DNA of 64,000 bases from Cryobacterium sp. Y11 (GTDB lineage Bacteria > Actinomycetota > Actinomycetes > Actinomycetales > Microbacteriaceae), in the NCBI RefSeq assembly GCF_002929535.1, contig NZ_PJJO01000055.1, positions 1 through 64,000 on the forward strand, given 5' to 3'. This document shows, in pieces, positions 41,988 through 50,944 of the stretch (within the stretch, counting starts at the first letter, position 1; each line of letters opens with the position of its first letter). A model generated the notes under the pieces. It was not told where the DNA came from, searched no databases, and worked only from the letters and a program-made list of their open reading frames with translations. The position numbers and the translations under genes were made by a program.

Positions 41988-44467
41988 TTTCTGCGGCGCA
42001 GCCGGCTCTGTACCTTCTTCACCACTACCCGGGGGCCGCCAGTCTTGAGGTAGTGCACCAGCAAGCCTGCGTCATGGAGCAAGCCGTGCTTGCGCTGTCG
42101 CACGAGCGGCCGGCGAACAACGCCACTTCCCGCGGTGACGACCCCACTCTCAATCAGGTCGGGAGCATGCCTCGGATCAGCGACGAAGCTAACGAGAGGC
42201 TCGAGCACGGTGTCCCACTCATAGGCCATACGCACCCGCTGGATGTTCTTACGTGCCTCGCGTATGAAAGCATCGTCAAAAAGCACCGTCTCGAGCGCAT
42301 CCGCGAGAGCACCGATATCAGCAGAAGGAACGACGATACCAAGGTTCTCGGCGGCGACGAGTTCTGCGAAGTGGTCGCCCTCGGTAACGACCATGGGCAG
42401 CCCGGCCCAGAGGTAGTCCAAAATGCGAGTACGGAACGAAAAGGTTGTCTCGACGTGGGCGAAATGGGTGCTGACGCCGGCATCTGCTTCACCGAGGTAG
42501 TTGTGACGATCGGCGTAGTCGACCCACGAGCTGTTGAAGAAGACCGACGAATCGAGAACACCGAGCTCTCGAGCCAGGGACCGGGACTCGGCTACGATTC
42601 CCATTTCTGGAACGCCGGGGTGCGGGTGTTTGGTGCCCTGAAAGAATAGCCGCACATTGTCGTGGCGGGTCGACAACTCGGCCACCGCGGAGATGAGCGT
42701 CTTGGGATCAAACCAATTGTAGAGGCCGCCACTCCAGAGGAGCAGCTTGTCATCAGTCTCGATACCGGCGTGAACGCTCTTAAGAACGGGGCGTGTTGCG
42801 TCAGGAAAGACTGCATTGAGGCCAAATGGCACGACATCGATTAAACTCGTCAAATCGGGATCATCGGCATAGTTGGCCGGATTTACCCGTCCGAGTGCCG
42901 CAAGCTGACCGAGATAGAAGTGTCGTTGACGCTCGGAAGCGCAGAGAAAAAAGTCGCCGCGGGCGAGCTGCTCATTGAGCACATCCGTTGCGTCGGAAAC
43001 CTGCTTCTTCCACTGCTCCGTGCCCTGTTCCCGCCCCTGCTCCAGCTGTTCCAGGTGCATCGGGTCGTAGATGTCAGCAACGATAATTTTGGAGCTCTTA
43101 CGCAGGCTGTCGAACAGGGCCATGGCGAGACCCTGAAAGACGATGACGTCGCCGGCCGATTCTAGTTTGCGCATGGCTCGATCGTCACCGGGGTGAACGT
43201 GCACGATCTCGAACGGCGCCGAGATTGGTTCGATCCCCGCGAGGGTAACCAAAGTGACGGCGTTGTCTTTTGAGAGTGCCTCGGCCATATGCCAGGCCCT
43301 GATTGCTGGTCCGGCCATCTTCGCGCCAATGGGGTCGCCCGTAATGATCAGCACGCGCGTGAGAACGGGGACCTCAGTGACGCCGAAGGCGGTGACGATC
43401 TTGTCGTAGCCCTCTAGATAGTGCTCGGTATCGTACGAGGGGGCATCCGTCTCACCGAAGAGGGGCCAGATGCGATTGTCGGCCACGACTCGGCTTGACT
43501 GAATCTCATTGCGGGATTTCAGTAACGACGGCAAGTTCTCGACAAACTGATCAATCGCGTAGAGGCCAACCACAGTCTCTTTGGCCACCGTGGTGTCAGG
43601 ACCGTTGTCGGCGCCCTTGCGCAGATCAAACTCGGTGGAGTCGCGGCCACCACGGGCGACTGCTCGGCGGGCGGCCAACGCGAGGGTGGCGGCGAAGGTC
43701 TTGGCCAGAGCCTCGTCGCCCAGGTTCTTGTACTGCGTATACAGGGCGTTGCGCTCAAGCAGGTAGGTTTCCTTGAACGAGCCATAGGAGCCCATTGATG
43801 CGTGGTGCTTGTGGAATGCAATGGAGGCCGGAGCGTACGCATAACGGTAGCCCTTGAGGTTAAGCCGCCAGCCGAGGTCGACGTCCTCAAAGAACATGAA
43901 GTAGCGCTCGTCGAAGCCGCCCAGGTCATCGTAGACGTCACGGCGAACGAACATGGCGGAACCCGTGCCGAACAAGACGTCATGTTCCGCATCCGGTGTC
44001 GTCGGTAACTCTTGCCCGGTCAACGGCTTGTAGCCCATACCAAACCAGGTCATGGCCGATCCGATGTAGTCAACGAGCACGCCATCCCAGTCAACTACTT
44101 TGCTGGCGACTGCCCCGATCCGGGGAGATTTTTCAAACATTGCCACGGCCGCGGCAATCCACTGCGCATCAGGCTTGGCGTCGTTGTTGAGAAAAGCAAG
44201 GTACTGCCCCGAACTCGCCTTCACCCCCAAGTTGCAGCCCCCAGCGAATCCGAGATTCTCCTTGGAGACGACCAGCTTGACGTGCGGTGCAGCGGCTCGA
44301 AGCCGTGCCTCGCTATCGTCCCCCGACGCGTTTTCGACAATGATAATTTCGAGCTTTTCCGCGGGCCAATTGATGCGCTTAATATGCTCAAGTGCCTCAA
44401 TCGTGTCACTGGCCCCCCGAAAATTCACGAGGATAAGCGACACTAGACCGGGAATTACTTGGGACAT
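41984..44467 (-). CDS. bifunctional glycosyltransferase, GT2 fused to GT4
   Basis: An 827-residue protein with two catalytic units. Residues 1-280 are GT2: LILVNFRGASDT, VENASGDDS, FLNNDAKPD (metal site) and FEDVDLGWRL. Residues about 390-790 are a GT-B/GT4 half: LIITGDPIGAKMAGPAIRAW start, LLWSGGLYNWFDPKT at the domain change, and ILDYLWAGLPMV, in which the usual EX7E glutamates are not obvious. One polypeptide probably adds two consecutive sugars. It ends in a basic tail (RLRRRK), perhaps for membrane association. Confidence 0.9.
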   Translation of the reverse strand: MSQVIPGLVSLILVNFRGASDTIEALEHIKRINWPAEKLEIIIVENASGDDSEARLRAAAPHVKLVVSKENLGFAGGCNLGVKASSGQYLAFLNNDAKPDAQWIAAAVAMFEKSPRIGAVASKVVDWDGVLVDYIGSAMTWFGMGYKPLTGQELPTTPDAEHDVLFGTGSAMFVRRDVYDDLGGFDERYFMFFEDVDLGWRLNLKGYRYAYAPASIAFHKHHASMGSYGSFKETYLLERNALYTQYKNLGDEALAKTFAATLALAARRAVARGGRDSTEFDLRKGADNGPDTTVAKETVVGLYAIDQFVENLPSLLKSRNEIQSSRVVADNRIWPLFGETDAPSYDTEHYLEGYDKIVTAFGVTEVPVLTRVLIITGDPIGAKMAGPAIRAWHMAEALSKDNAVTLVTLAGIEPISAPFEIVHVHPGDDRAMRKLESAGDVIVFQGLAMALFDSLRKSSKIIVADIYDPMHLEQLEQGREQGTEQWKKQVSDATDVLNEQLARGDFFLCASERQRHFYLGQLAALGRVNPANYADDPDLTSLIDVVPFGLNAVFPDATRPVLKSVHAGIETDDKLLLWSGGLYNWFDPKTLISAVAELSTRHDNVRLFFQGTKHPHPGVPEMGIVAESRSLARELGVLDSSVFFNSSWVDYADRHNYLGEADAGVSTHFAHVETTFSFRTRILDYLWAGLPMVVTEGDHFAELVAAENLGIVVPSADIGALADALETVLFDDAFIREARKNIQRVRMAYEWDTVLEPLVSFVADPRHAPDLIESGVVTAGSGVVRRPLVRQRKHGLLHDAGLLVHYLKTGGPRVVVKKVQSRLRRRK

Positions 44468-44539
44468 TGGAGACTTTCTTGGCAGCGAATAGGGACACGG
44501 AAGCTTACCAAGGCTCGGTTGCGAGGGCCCTGCCGCGAC

Positions 44540-46636
44540 CTATGAAACGGCGATACTCCGACAGCCGAAGGCCAGATTGCTGCCAGACTCAACATTTATT
44601 GCCCAGGTGCAGACTTCATGCCCACCGGAGGAGGCGGGTATCACGGCGCTAAACCCATGGTTCGGCCCGAAACTAGGGTAGGCAGACGCTACACCGGGGT
44701 TCACGGCATCCGCCGTGACGACGGTCCACTGCCCGTCTACGCGCACGTGCACCAATATGGGTCCGAACGTATTCGGGTCAAGTGTCCATCCCCACATTTT
44801 GATCGCGCCAGCGGTACCCCAGACATCGTTGAGCACCCCGATTGGGGAGCTCGGCGGTACGACAACCGCCCTACAGCCGAAGTTCAGATTCGCCCCGGCT
44901 CCCTGATTGATTCCCCAAATACACACCTCGTGATTTCCGGGACCAACTGGAATGACGCCGCCAAATCCATGATTCGGTCCATACGCTGGGAAGGCTGCAC
45001 CGACGCTGGCATTTGGCGCATTTGCAGTGAGAACCGTCCAATTGCCGTCCACGCGAACGTGCATATCGATGGACTCCGTCGTGTCGGGGTCAAGCGCCCA
45101 GCCCCACAGGTTAATGCCATTTGGTGTTCCCCACATTTCGGCGAGGGAACCGACCGGATCGCCTGACGGCACGACCACATCACGACAACCGAGCGTTGTG
45201 TTAGCCCCGTCGCCAACATTAACTGCGTAGGCGCAGACGTTATAGGCCCCGCCACTAAGAGGGATGACACCACCGAAACCGTGGTTTGCCGAGTGCGCCG
45301 GGAATCGGACCGTACTCGAAGCGTTGGGTTGATCTGCATTTAACACTGTCCACTGGCCATTGACGTTCACGTGAATGGCGATCGGGTCTTGCACGTCCGG
45401 GTCGAGCGCCCAACCCCACAGGCTTACCTGTCCTGGCGCGGCGGAGATGTCATTGACGACACCGGATGGCGAACCATCCGCGACGGCGAGGTTGTAGCAA
45501 CCAAGCTGAAGATTGACGCCCGGTCCTTGGTCGACAGCGTAGACACAAACATTGTACGTACCGGCCCGTGGCACCGAAATGGAACCGCCAAAACCGTGCT
45601 TCGTTCCGGCACCCGGATACAGTGCATTCGCCGTTGGGTTTTCGGCGTTGGCTGTCCATGCGGTCCAGATACCGTTCACAGTGATGTGGATGGCGATTGG
45701 GTCGGTGGGAACGCTGAAATCGTAGGCCCAGCCCCACATATTGATACTCTTATTCGTAGTCCAGATGGCCTTGACCTCGCCCACGGGAGTCCCAAGAGGC
45801 GAGGTCGTCGGTCCGAACCAATCGGAATATATTCGCCAAAAATTACGGTTCCCGTACGAGCTGCAAGCATCGGGGCTTGCTCCATATAGATACTCGCTCT
45901 GAAGAGCTGGCGCATTCGGAATATAGGGCGTGTAAAGGTAAAGGTTTGCGGTCGCCTGATTCTGGATGTTTATATTCGCTGCGCCACACGCGGGATTAGG
46001 GTGATACTGAATCGATCGCGTTCCGATGGTGTATTGCCGTGTTCCACCACCGGGGATAGCCACCGGGTACAGAGTGTATTGACGGAACTGCCACGCGGAT
46101 TTGTAAACTTGGTTGAATAAGCCAAAGTAATTCGCGTCACAACTGGCGGAGTAGCCTGGGCCGGAGTCTGGGCAGCCCCATCCCATTGCGCGGGCATATC
46201 CGTAGGCGTTGGGCGCAGTAATCAGGGACTGCTCTTTTTGAAGAAGCACGAGCAAGACTGCGGGGCTGATTCGACAAGCTTGAGCAACTTTCCAAATTAT
46301 TCTGCTCGCGGACTCGTTGGCCGCACCTGAATACTGCGCACAGTGGCCGTCACCCACTGCGGCCACGGTCGGAGTTGAGACCGAAAAATCCTCCAGACAC
46401 GGAGAACTGTCTCGTGGATTGCACTTTTTCGACTCCAAGAAAGTCTGTATCTCGGCTTCGGACATCGAATCCTGATTGAAGAAGTTCTGATCACTGATGA
46501 TATTTCCAGGTTGGAAATCCGAACCTGATACCGCTGACGCGCTGCTAACGTCCGAGACGACCGTCGGCACTACAACAAGCCCTGCCAAGAGGCCAAGACC
46601 ACAAAATAAACCGACTATTCGCTTTCGTGCGGTCAT
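44540..46636 (-). CDS. large secreted protein with four C-terminal WGW repeats
   Basis: A 698-residue exported protein. A signal peptide (about 1-35) is followed by a 240-residue N-terminal domain with cysteines and motifs QTFLESKKC, LLVLLQKEQSLIT, YGYARAMGWGCP and NYFGLFNQVY, the pattern of actinobacterial proteins labelled hemagglutinin-like; the LQKEQ helix resembles a lysozyme-like catalytic helix. From about 278 there are four tandem repeats of about 105 residues, each with MWGWALDP-like, NHGFGGVIP-like and xVCxxxIN-like parts plus one disulfide pair. They likely bind wall glycan or another ligand. It sits among glycan genes. Activity is not proven. Confidence 0.82.
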   Translation of the reverse strand: MTARKRIVGLFCGLGLLAGLVVVPTVVSDVSSASAVSGSDFQPGNIISDQNFFNQDSMSEAEIQTFLESKKCNPRDSSPCLEDFSVSTPTVAAVGDGHCAQYSGAANESASRIIWKVAQACRISPAVLLVLLQKEQSLITAPNAYGYARAMGWGCPDSGPGYSASCDANYFGLFNQVYKSAWQFRQYTLYPVAIPGGGTRQYTIGTRSIQYHPNPACGAANINIQNQATANLYLYTPYIPNAPALQSEYLYGASPDACSSYGNRNFWRIYSDWFGPTTSPLGTPVGEVKAIWTTNKSINMWGWAYDFSVPTDPIAIHITVNGIWTAWTANAENPTANALYPGAGTKHGFGGSISVPRAGTYNVCVYAVDQGPGVNLQLGCYNLAVADGSPSGVVNDISAAPGQVSLWGWALDPDVQDPIAIHVNVNGQWTVLNADQPNASSTVRFPAHSANHGFGGVIPLSGGAYNVCAYAVNVGDGANTTLGCRDVVVPSGDPVGSLAEMWGTPNGINLWGWALDPDTTESIDMHVRVDGNWTVLTANAPNASVGAAFPAYGPNHGFGGVIPVGPGNHEVCIWGINQGAGANLNFGCRAVVVPPSSPIGVLNDVWGTAGAIKMWGWTLDPNTFGPILVHVRVDGQWTVVTADAVNPGVASAYPSFGPNHGFSAVIPASSGGHEVCTWAINVESGSNLAFGCRSIAVS

Positions 46637-47003
46637 GACTTTTAATACCTCGATCAGGTGCGGGTGGATTCAACGAAAAGCGCCCACACAAAACCGGAAC
46701 GCCGCTTCACAGCCTACGCAGTCTACACTGGCGCCACGCAAACTTTTTTCTGGGCAAGTAGCGAGGAATCGCGAAGTTCAAGAATGCACGCCACACGTGC
46801 GCGAACGGATCTCTGCGGGTTGAACGTATCGAGCATCTCTTGCCGGGTACGTCGACTGCGGCCGACCGCATCACTGCACTGCCGGATGTCTAGAACTTCT
46901 TCCACCGCCTGTGGCGGTTCCAGGGCTGATTAACGTTGGTCTCTAGTCCGTTTTCAAGCCCCCACGTATCGCGCCAGAAGGCAACGGCGTAGCGCTGACT
47001 GCG
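46637..47003. other. intergenic with possible coding remnant
   Basis: A 367-bp gap. On the minus strand a broken translation (46723-46990, in two frames) reads like the end of a GT4 glycosyltransferase (VEEVLDIRQCSDAVGRS, MLDTFNPQRSVRARV), interrupted by stops and a frameshift. It is probably a remnant. The first 60 bp upstream of the secreted protein should hold its promoter. Confidence 0.35.
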
Positions 47004-48038
47004 TCATTTGGCGTCCTTGAGCGTGTAGGGCACCATATTCATGATTGCAACCACATCTTGCGTGCATGCCATATTCACTCCGGCCAAAGACATTCGTCGG
47101 ATCAAATTCCAGTCACCCGGTTCTTCCGTCAGCCAACTTTGCTGGTCGTATTGGAAGAAATTCAGCAGACGCAGGTATATCGCTCCTTGAAAACTGAATT
47201 CGCTTATTGCAGGCGGAGAACTCCAAATCTTTTTTTCGCCACCCTCCTTGAGATTGCGCTGAATGAGCGCGCCGTAAGAGAGCTCTGCACGATTTTTGTT
47301 GCCTAAAATTACGAGTTTTTCAATATGATCGGCCGTAAATTCATCATCATCATCGAGTGGGGCGATCCATGCTCCCTCACAGAGACTTGCCGCCCTATTC
47401 ATGGCCGGTGACCCCGCCACCATCCACTTGCTGTGCGGGTCGGAGGGATAGCGACCCCTTTCTGGCAACTCCGCATAACGAACACGCATGTCGTTCAAGC
47501 CTATGACGGCCCTCCGTGTTTTTTCGTTCGGCCCATCATTCACCACGACGATTTCAAAATTTTCGTAGCTTTGCGCCAAGACGGATGCTATAGCGACGTC
47601 CATCAGTTCTTCAGTCTTGTCGAAAGTTGCTATTCTGACGGACACCAGTGGGTCTTTTAGATCGTGCACTCCACGGTATTCTGCGGTTTCGCGAACGGCA
47701 CTCAACCGGGTCTGCAACTCGGGAATGTGATCACGCTCGATCTTGAGGGCTTCAAGCAGAACGTGTTGCCGTCTGCTCGCGAATTCAACCTGAGCGAAGA
47801 TCTCGCGCAGTTGCACGTCAGCCGCCGCCTGCCACTGATTGACACTTTCCCGGTCTGCCTGCAACGATTCGGCAAGAACCTGCCTGGCATGGGCTATTTC
47901 TTGACGCTGCGAGGCGATTTCTCGCCAAACTTGTTCCTGTGCAACAGCCTCGTTTACCGCGTTCGCTGTTGCTCTGACATCAATACCGGAAAGACGGTTT
48001 ACTAGTCGATCACGGATTGGACCCAATTTCTTTTTCAT
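47004..48038 (-). CDS. GT2 glycosyltransferase with N-terminal coiled coil
   Basis: A 344-residue protein. Residues about 30-115 are strongly helical and charged (QRQEIAHARQVLAES, ELQTRLSAVRE), probably a coiled coil for oligomerisation or docking. The GT2 domain begins at about 128 (VSVRIATFDKTEEL) with VVVNDGPNEKT and APLDDDDEF as metal site and WLTEEPGDWNLIRR on the acceptor side. It is followed by the aminotransferase gene on the same strand (3-bp spacing), so it may transfer the amino sugar made there. Confidence 0.85.
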   Translation of the reverse strand: MKKKLGPIRDRLVNRLSGIDVRATANAVNEAVAQEQVWREIASQRQEIAHARQVLAESLQADRESVNQWQAAADVQLREIFAQVEFASRRQHVLLEALKIERDHIPELQTRLSAVRETAEYRGVHDLKDPLVSVRIATFDKTEELMDVAIASVLAQSYENFEIVVVNDGPNEKTRRAVIGLNDMRVRYAELPERGRYPSDPHSKWMVAGSPAMNRAASLCEGAWIAPLDDDDEFTADHIEKLVILGNKNRAELSYGALIQRNLKEGGEKKIWSSPPAISEFSFQGAIYLRLLNFFQYDQQSWLTEEPGDWNLIRRMSLAGVNMACTQDVVAIMNMVPYTLKDAK

Positions 48039-48040
48039 TC

Positions 48041-49165
48041 TTAATGCATCTTCCCTGTTAGTGCAGTGATGATCGACTGGACGGCATGGGGGCGCATGGA
48101 CTGATGCAAGGGAATTGAGAGTATGGTGCTGGTCACTTTGAGAGTGTGCGTCAGATCATCCATGCGCGGAGCGCTCGAAAAGTATGGTTGCACGTGCACT
48201 GCGGGCGCGTAATACGCGCGCGCTTCGATCCCGTCCCGCTCAAGGCGAGCCAAGGCAGCCTCTCGCAACTCATGGTTCGGCAGCACAGCGGATGCAAAGC
48301 ACAAGGAAGATTCGGCCATTCCTGGAGGAAACCGAAACACGTCAGAGGGAAGCTCCGCTTCGAATTTTCGAAAAGTGCGCCTGCGATCTCTAAGTGCAGC
48401 ATCAAATTTATCGAGCTGTCGTAGGCCGATTGACGCGCTGATCTCCTGTAACTTTCCGTTTAGTCCGAGCATAGAGGCGCCCTGTCCAGCACTAAAACCA
48501 AAGTTGGTAAATGCGCGAAGCTCCTGCGCAAATGACTCATCTCGGCAGACGACCGCACCGCCTTCGCCAATCGCGAACGGCTTTGTTGCATGGAACGAAA
48601 AGACTTCGCAGGTTCCTGCGCTGCCGACCATGCTGCCATCGGCATACGTGGATCCGAAACCCGCGGCTGAATCGATTATTAGGGGAAGATTCTCAACCTT
48701 CGCTAGCGTCTCCCATTCCCGGATCGCAGGGTTACCGATACCAAAAGTGTTGCACAGCAGAATCCCGCCGATACGCGTCCCGTATTTTGTGATCGCTCCA
48801 CGCGCCGCTTCAAGAGACGGCTGCAAAGACTCTGGATCGATATCTATGAATAGTGGCTCAAGTCCTGCCCAACGGATCGCCGCGGGACCCGCCGCAAATG
48901 TGAACGACGGCACGATGACGAATCGCCGCTCGTGCGACGTGGGCCTTATGAAAACCCGCATGGCGGCCATGAGCCCGAGGGTCGCGCTCGCGAAGGTCAC
49001 CGCGTGCAATCCCTGCCCAACATAGTTACCAATACCGGTCGCGAACTGCCGCTCTTTTGGACCGAAATTTGTGAACCAATTCGCGGCGATTATCTCTTTA
49101 ACGTCCGAGGTAATCTCTTCCGCAGACGGGAGAACCGGACGAATGAATGGAACGTCATATTTCAT
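48041..49165 (-). CDS. DegT/DnrJ/EryC1/StrS sugar aminotransferase
   Basis: A 374-residue PLP enzyme that aminates a nucleotide keto-sugar using glutamate or similar. PLP-binding Lys195 lies in FHATKPFAIGEGG, and Asp165 in PLIIDSAAGFG pairs with the pyridine nitrogen. The start FIRPVLPSAEEI matches the family. With the next gene, a NeuD/PerB-like acyltransferase whose end overlaps its start by 11 bp, it forms a typical pair for an N-acylated 6-deoxy amino sugar, for example perosamine if the keto-sugar comes from Gmd. Confidence 0.93.
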   Translation of the reverse strand: MKYDVPFIRPVLPSAEEITSDVKEIIAANWFTNFGPKERQFATGIGNYVGQGLHAVTFASATLGLMAAMRVFIRPTSHERRFVIVPSFTFAAGPAAIRWAGLEPLFIDIDPESLQPSLEAARGAITKYGTRIGGILLCNTFGIGNPAIREWETLAKVENLPLIIDSAAGFGSTYADGSMVGSAGTCEVFSFHATKPFAIGEGGAVVCRDESFAQELRAFTNFGFSAGQGASMLGLNGKLQEISASIGLRQLDKFDAALRDRRRTFRKFEAELPSDVFRFPPGMAESSLCFASAVLPNHELREAALARLERDGIEARAYYAPAVHVQPYFSSAPRMDDLTHTLKVTSTILSIPLHQSMRPHAVQSIITALTGKMH

Positions 49166-49793
49166 GTAGCCATCCGTCTATTGTTCGAACGTATCGCGCC
49201 GGAACTCCGACATAAACTCCCCCGGGAACAGTATCTTGCATGAGCACCGCTCCTGCCCCCAGAACGGTGCCCTCAGCAACCTGCAGTCCATGAGAAACAA
49301 CAGCACCAATGCCGAGAAAACTACCCGCGCCAATTCGACAGTTTCCAGCTATTCGTACACCGGGTGAGATTGTGACAAAGGATGCCACATCGCAGTCGTG
49401 GCTCACCGAAGCGGAAACGTTCACAAGCACGTGTTGATGAATGGTTGTTGCGGCGGTGACGACGCTGCCAGGAGCAATGACACTGCCCAGCCCGATGCCG
49501 GCGCTGGCAGCGACCCATGCCTCGGGAGCGATAACGGTACCGTACGTCTTACCTCCCCAAGCATCCACCACCAGGCGTCGCGCACCTGGGGCGCCAACCG
49601 CGGCGATGACCGGACGATCAAGATAGCTTCGAATAGTCGTATTAATGTCGATAATGTCACCCCTCCCTGGTATTAAATACTTCGAAGAAACAGCATAGAA
49701 TTCGATTTCGCGAGGGGTGAATTCGGAGACTTCCCGAGCCTGTCCCCCATTCCCGAGTAGTCCGAACGCGCCTCCCTGCTCGCGCTGCAGCAT
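49155..49793 (-). CDS. NeuD/PerB-like sugar acyltransferase
   Basis: A 212-residue left-handed beta-helix acyltransferase. The N-terminal domain (GLLGNGGQAREV) is the small Rossmann-like part of NeuD-type enzymes; residues about 90-195 hold hexapeptide repeats (GSVIAPGSVV, VRIAGNCRIGAGSFLGIG) and the VSHDC histidine likely to be catalytic. The ATG at 49793 was preferred because GGAGTGGG precedes it and the longer frame overlaps the next gene. It should acetylate or otherwise acylate the amine put on by the aminotransferase. Confidence 0.85.
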   Translation of the reverse strand: MLQREQGGAFGLLGNGGQAREVSEFTPREIEFYAVSSKYLIPGRGDIIDINTTIRSYLDRPVIAAVGAPGARRLVVDAWGGKTYGTVIAPEAWVAASAGIGLGSVIAPGSVVTAATTIHQHVLVNVSASVSHDCDVASFVTISPGVRIAGNCRIGAGSFLGIGAVVSHGLQVAEGTVLGAGAVLMQDTVPGGVYVGVPARYVRTIDGWLHEI

Positions 49794-49804
49794 TCCACCC
49801 ACTC

Positions 49805-50944
49805 CTACGTGCGCCTGAGCAGTCGCCGGATTCTGCGCTTTGTATACCCCGCGACCCTCAACGCACCTCGAACCGGCCGACTGTACCGCCAAGCTCGACT
49901 TTGTAGCAGTGCCCCGAGCTGCTCATGGGCGCCGCGCAACGTCATAGCGTGCCGGATGAAGGGGGCAAATCCTCCCGGCATAATGAGAACAGAATCATTG
50001 ATTCTTTGCACGACCTTCGCCTCCGACCACGCCCACGAGTCCCGTGAATGGTCGGTATACGAAGATTGCCCCCCCTTCCACTTTCGATAGATGGCGGTCA
50101 ATACATCGACGTTTTCAACCCCCAACAGCAGCGAGCCCCGCAGTATCATGTCCCAGTCTTCGCAGACGGTCAGTTCTTCATCGAACTCAAATCCAAACTT
50201 CCGGAACAAGGTGCTCGGAAACGCCCACGACATAAACGGTGAGTAGTTCATCCCCAAATGGGCGATCTGGTCAAATTCGCGCGGGTAGTCAGCTTTTGGC
50301 CATGAAATCGTTCGGAAACCGATTTGATCTTGCGGCCACAATTCTGGGGTCACGGCTTGGTTGGCCGCCAGCGCTCTCAACATCCGACCGCTGCTCCTTT
50401 GAGAGGCCGTCCTAAATGCTTCCACCCAATTAGCGAATAACAAATCGTCATCATCAAAAACGGCGACGTAGCGCCCCGTCGCAGCGTGTATACCTGCATT
50501 TAATGGTTTGGCCCGATTGCCGCCACGCACCTCGAGTCGGGAGATACGGTCCGCCATCCAGATTGGCTGCTCCGCGATGGCGTTCCTGACGACTTCAGCG
50601 CCCTCCAGGTCGGCGTCATGATCGATCACAATGATTTCAAAATCCTGATCGGTTTGCGCAGCCAGACACAGGAGGGCGTCCTTGAGCGGCTCCGGCCGTT
50701 TCCCTTGGGTCCTGAGCAGAACAGTCAGAAAAGGGGCGTCCCGGTCTTCCGCAGAGATCAGGCCGCGCACGGAATCGAGGGCGTATCGCAAGTCAGGATC
50801 CAGGTGCGGGCCGCTCATCAGCTCGCCTAAGAGCGTATCTATCGTTGAAGTGTGCACGTTATGGTCCGATGAAGACGTTAAACCGTCAGCCCCGAGCTGA
50901 ACCTTCAACTGTTCAGAACCGGTGGACAGCATAGTTATCTCCAA
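49805..50944 (-). CDS. GT2 glycosyltransferase
   Basis: A 379-residue protein. A 65-residue helical N-terminus precedes the GT2 domain: LTVLLRTQGKRPEPLKD, IVIDHDADLEGAE, and VAVFDDDDLLFANW as metal site; ELTVCEDWDMILRG is the acceptor-side acidic motif. The ATG overlaps the end of the upstream GT2 gene (stop at 50913) by about 30 bp; an ATG four codons later is an equal candidate. A basic tail (TKRRIRRLLRRT) could touch the membrane. Sugar unknown. Confidence 0.87.
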   Translation of the reverse strand: MEITMLSTGSEQLKVQLGADGLTSSSDHNVHTSTIDTLLGELMSGPHLDPDLRYALDSVRGLISAEDRDAPFLTVLLRTQGKRPEPLKDALLCLAAQTDQDFEIIVIDHDADLEGAEVVRNAIAEQPIWMADRISRLEVRGGNRAKPLNAGIHAATGRYVAVFDDDDLLFANWVEAFRTASQRSSGRMLRALAANQAVTPELWPQDQIGFRTISWPKADYPREFDQIAHLGMNYSPFMSWAFPSTLFRKFGFEFDEELTVCEDWDMILRGSLLLGVENVDVLTAIYRKWKGGQSSYTDHSRDSWAWSEAKVVQRINDSVLIMPGGFAPFIRHAMTLRGAHEQLGALLQSRAWRYSRPVRGALRVAGYTKRRIRRLLRRT

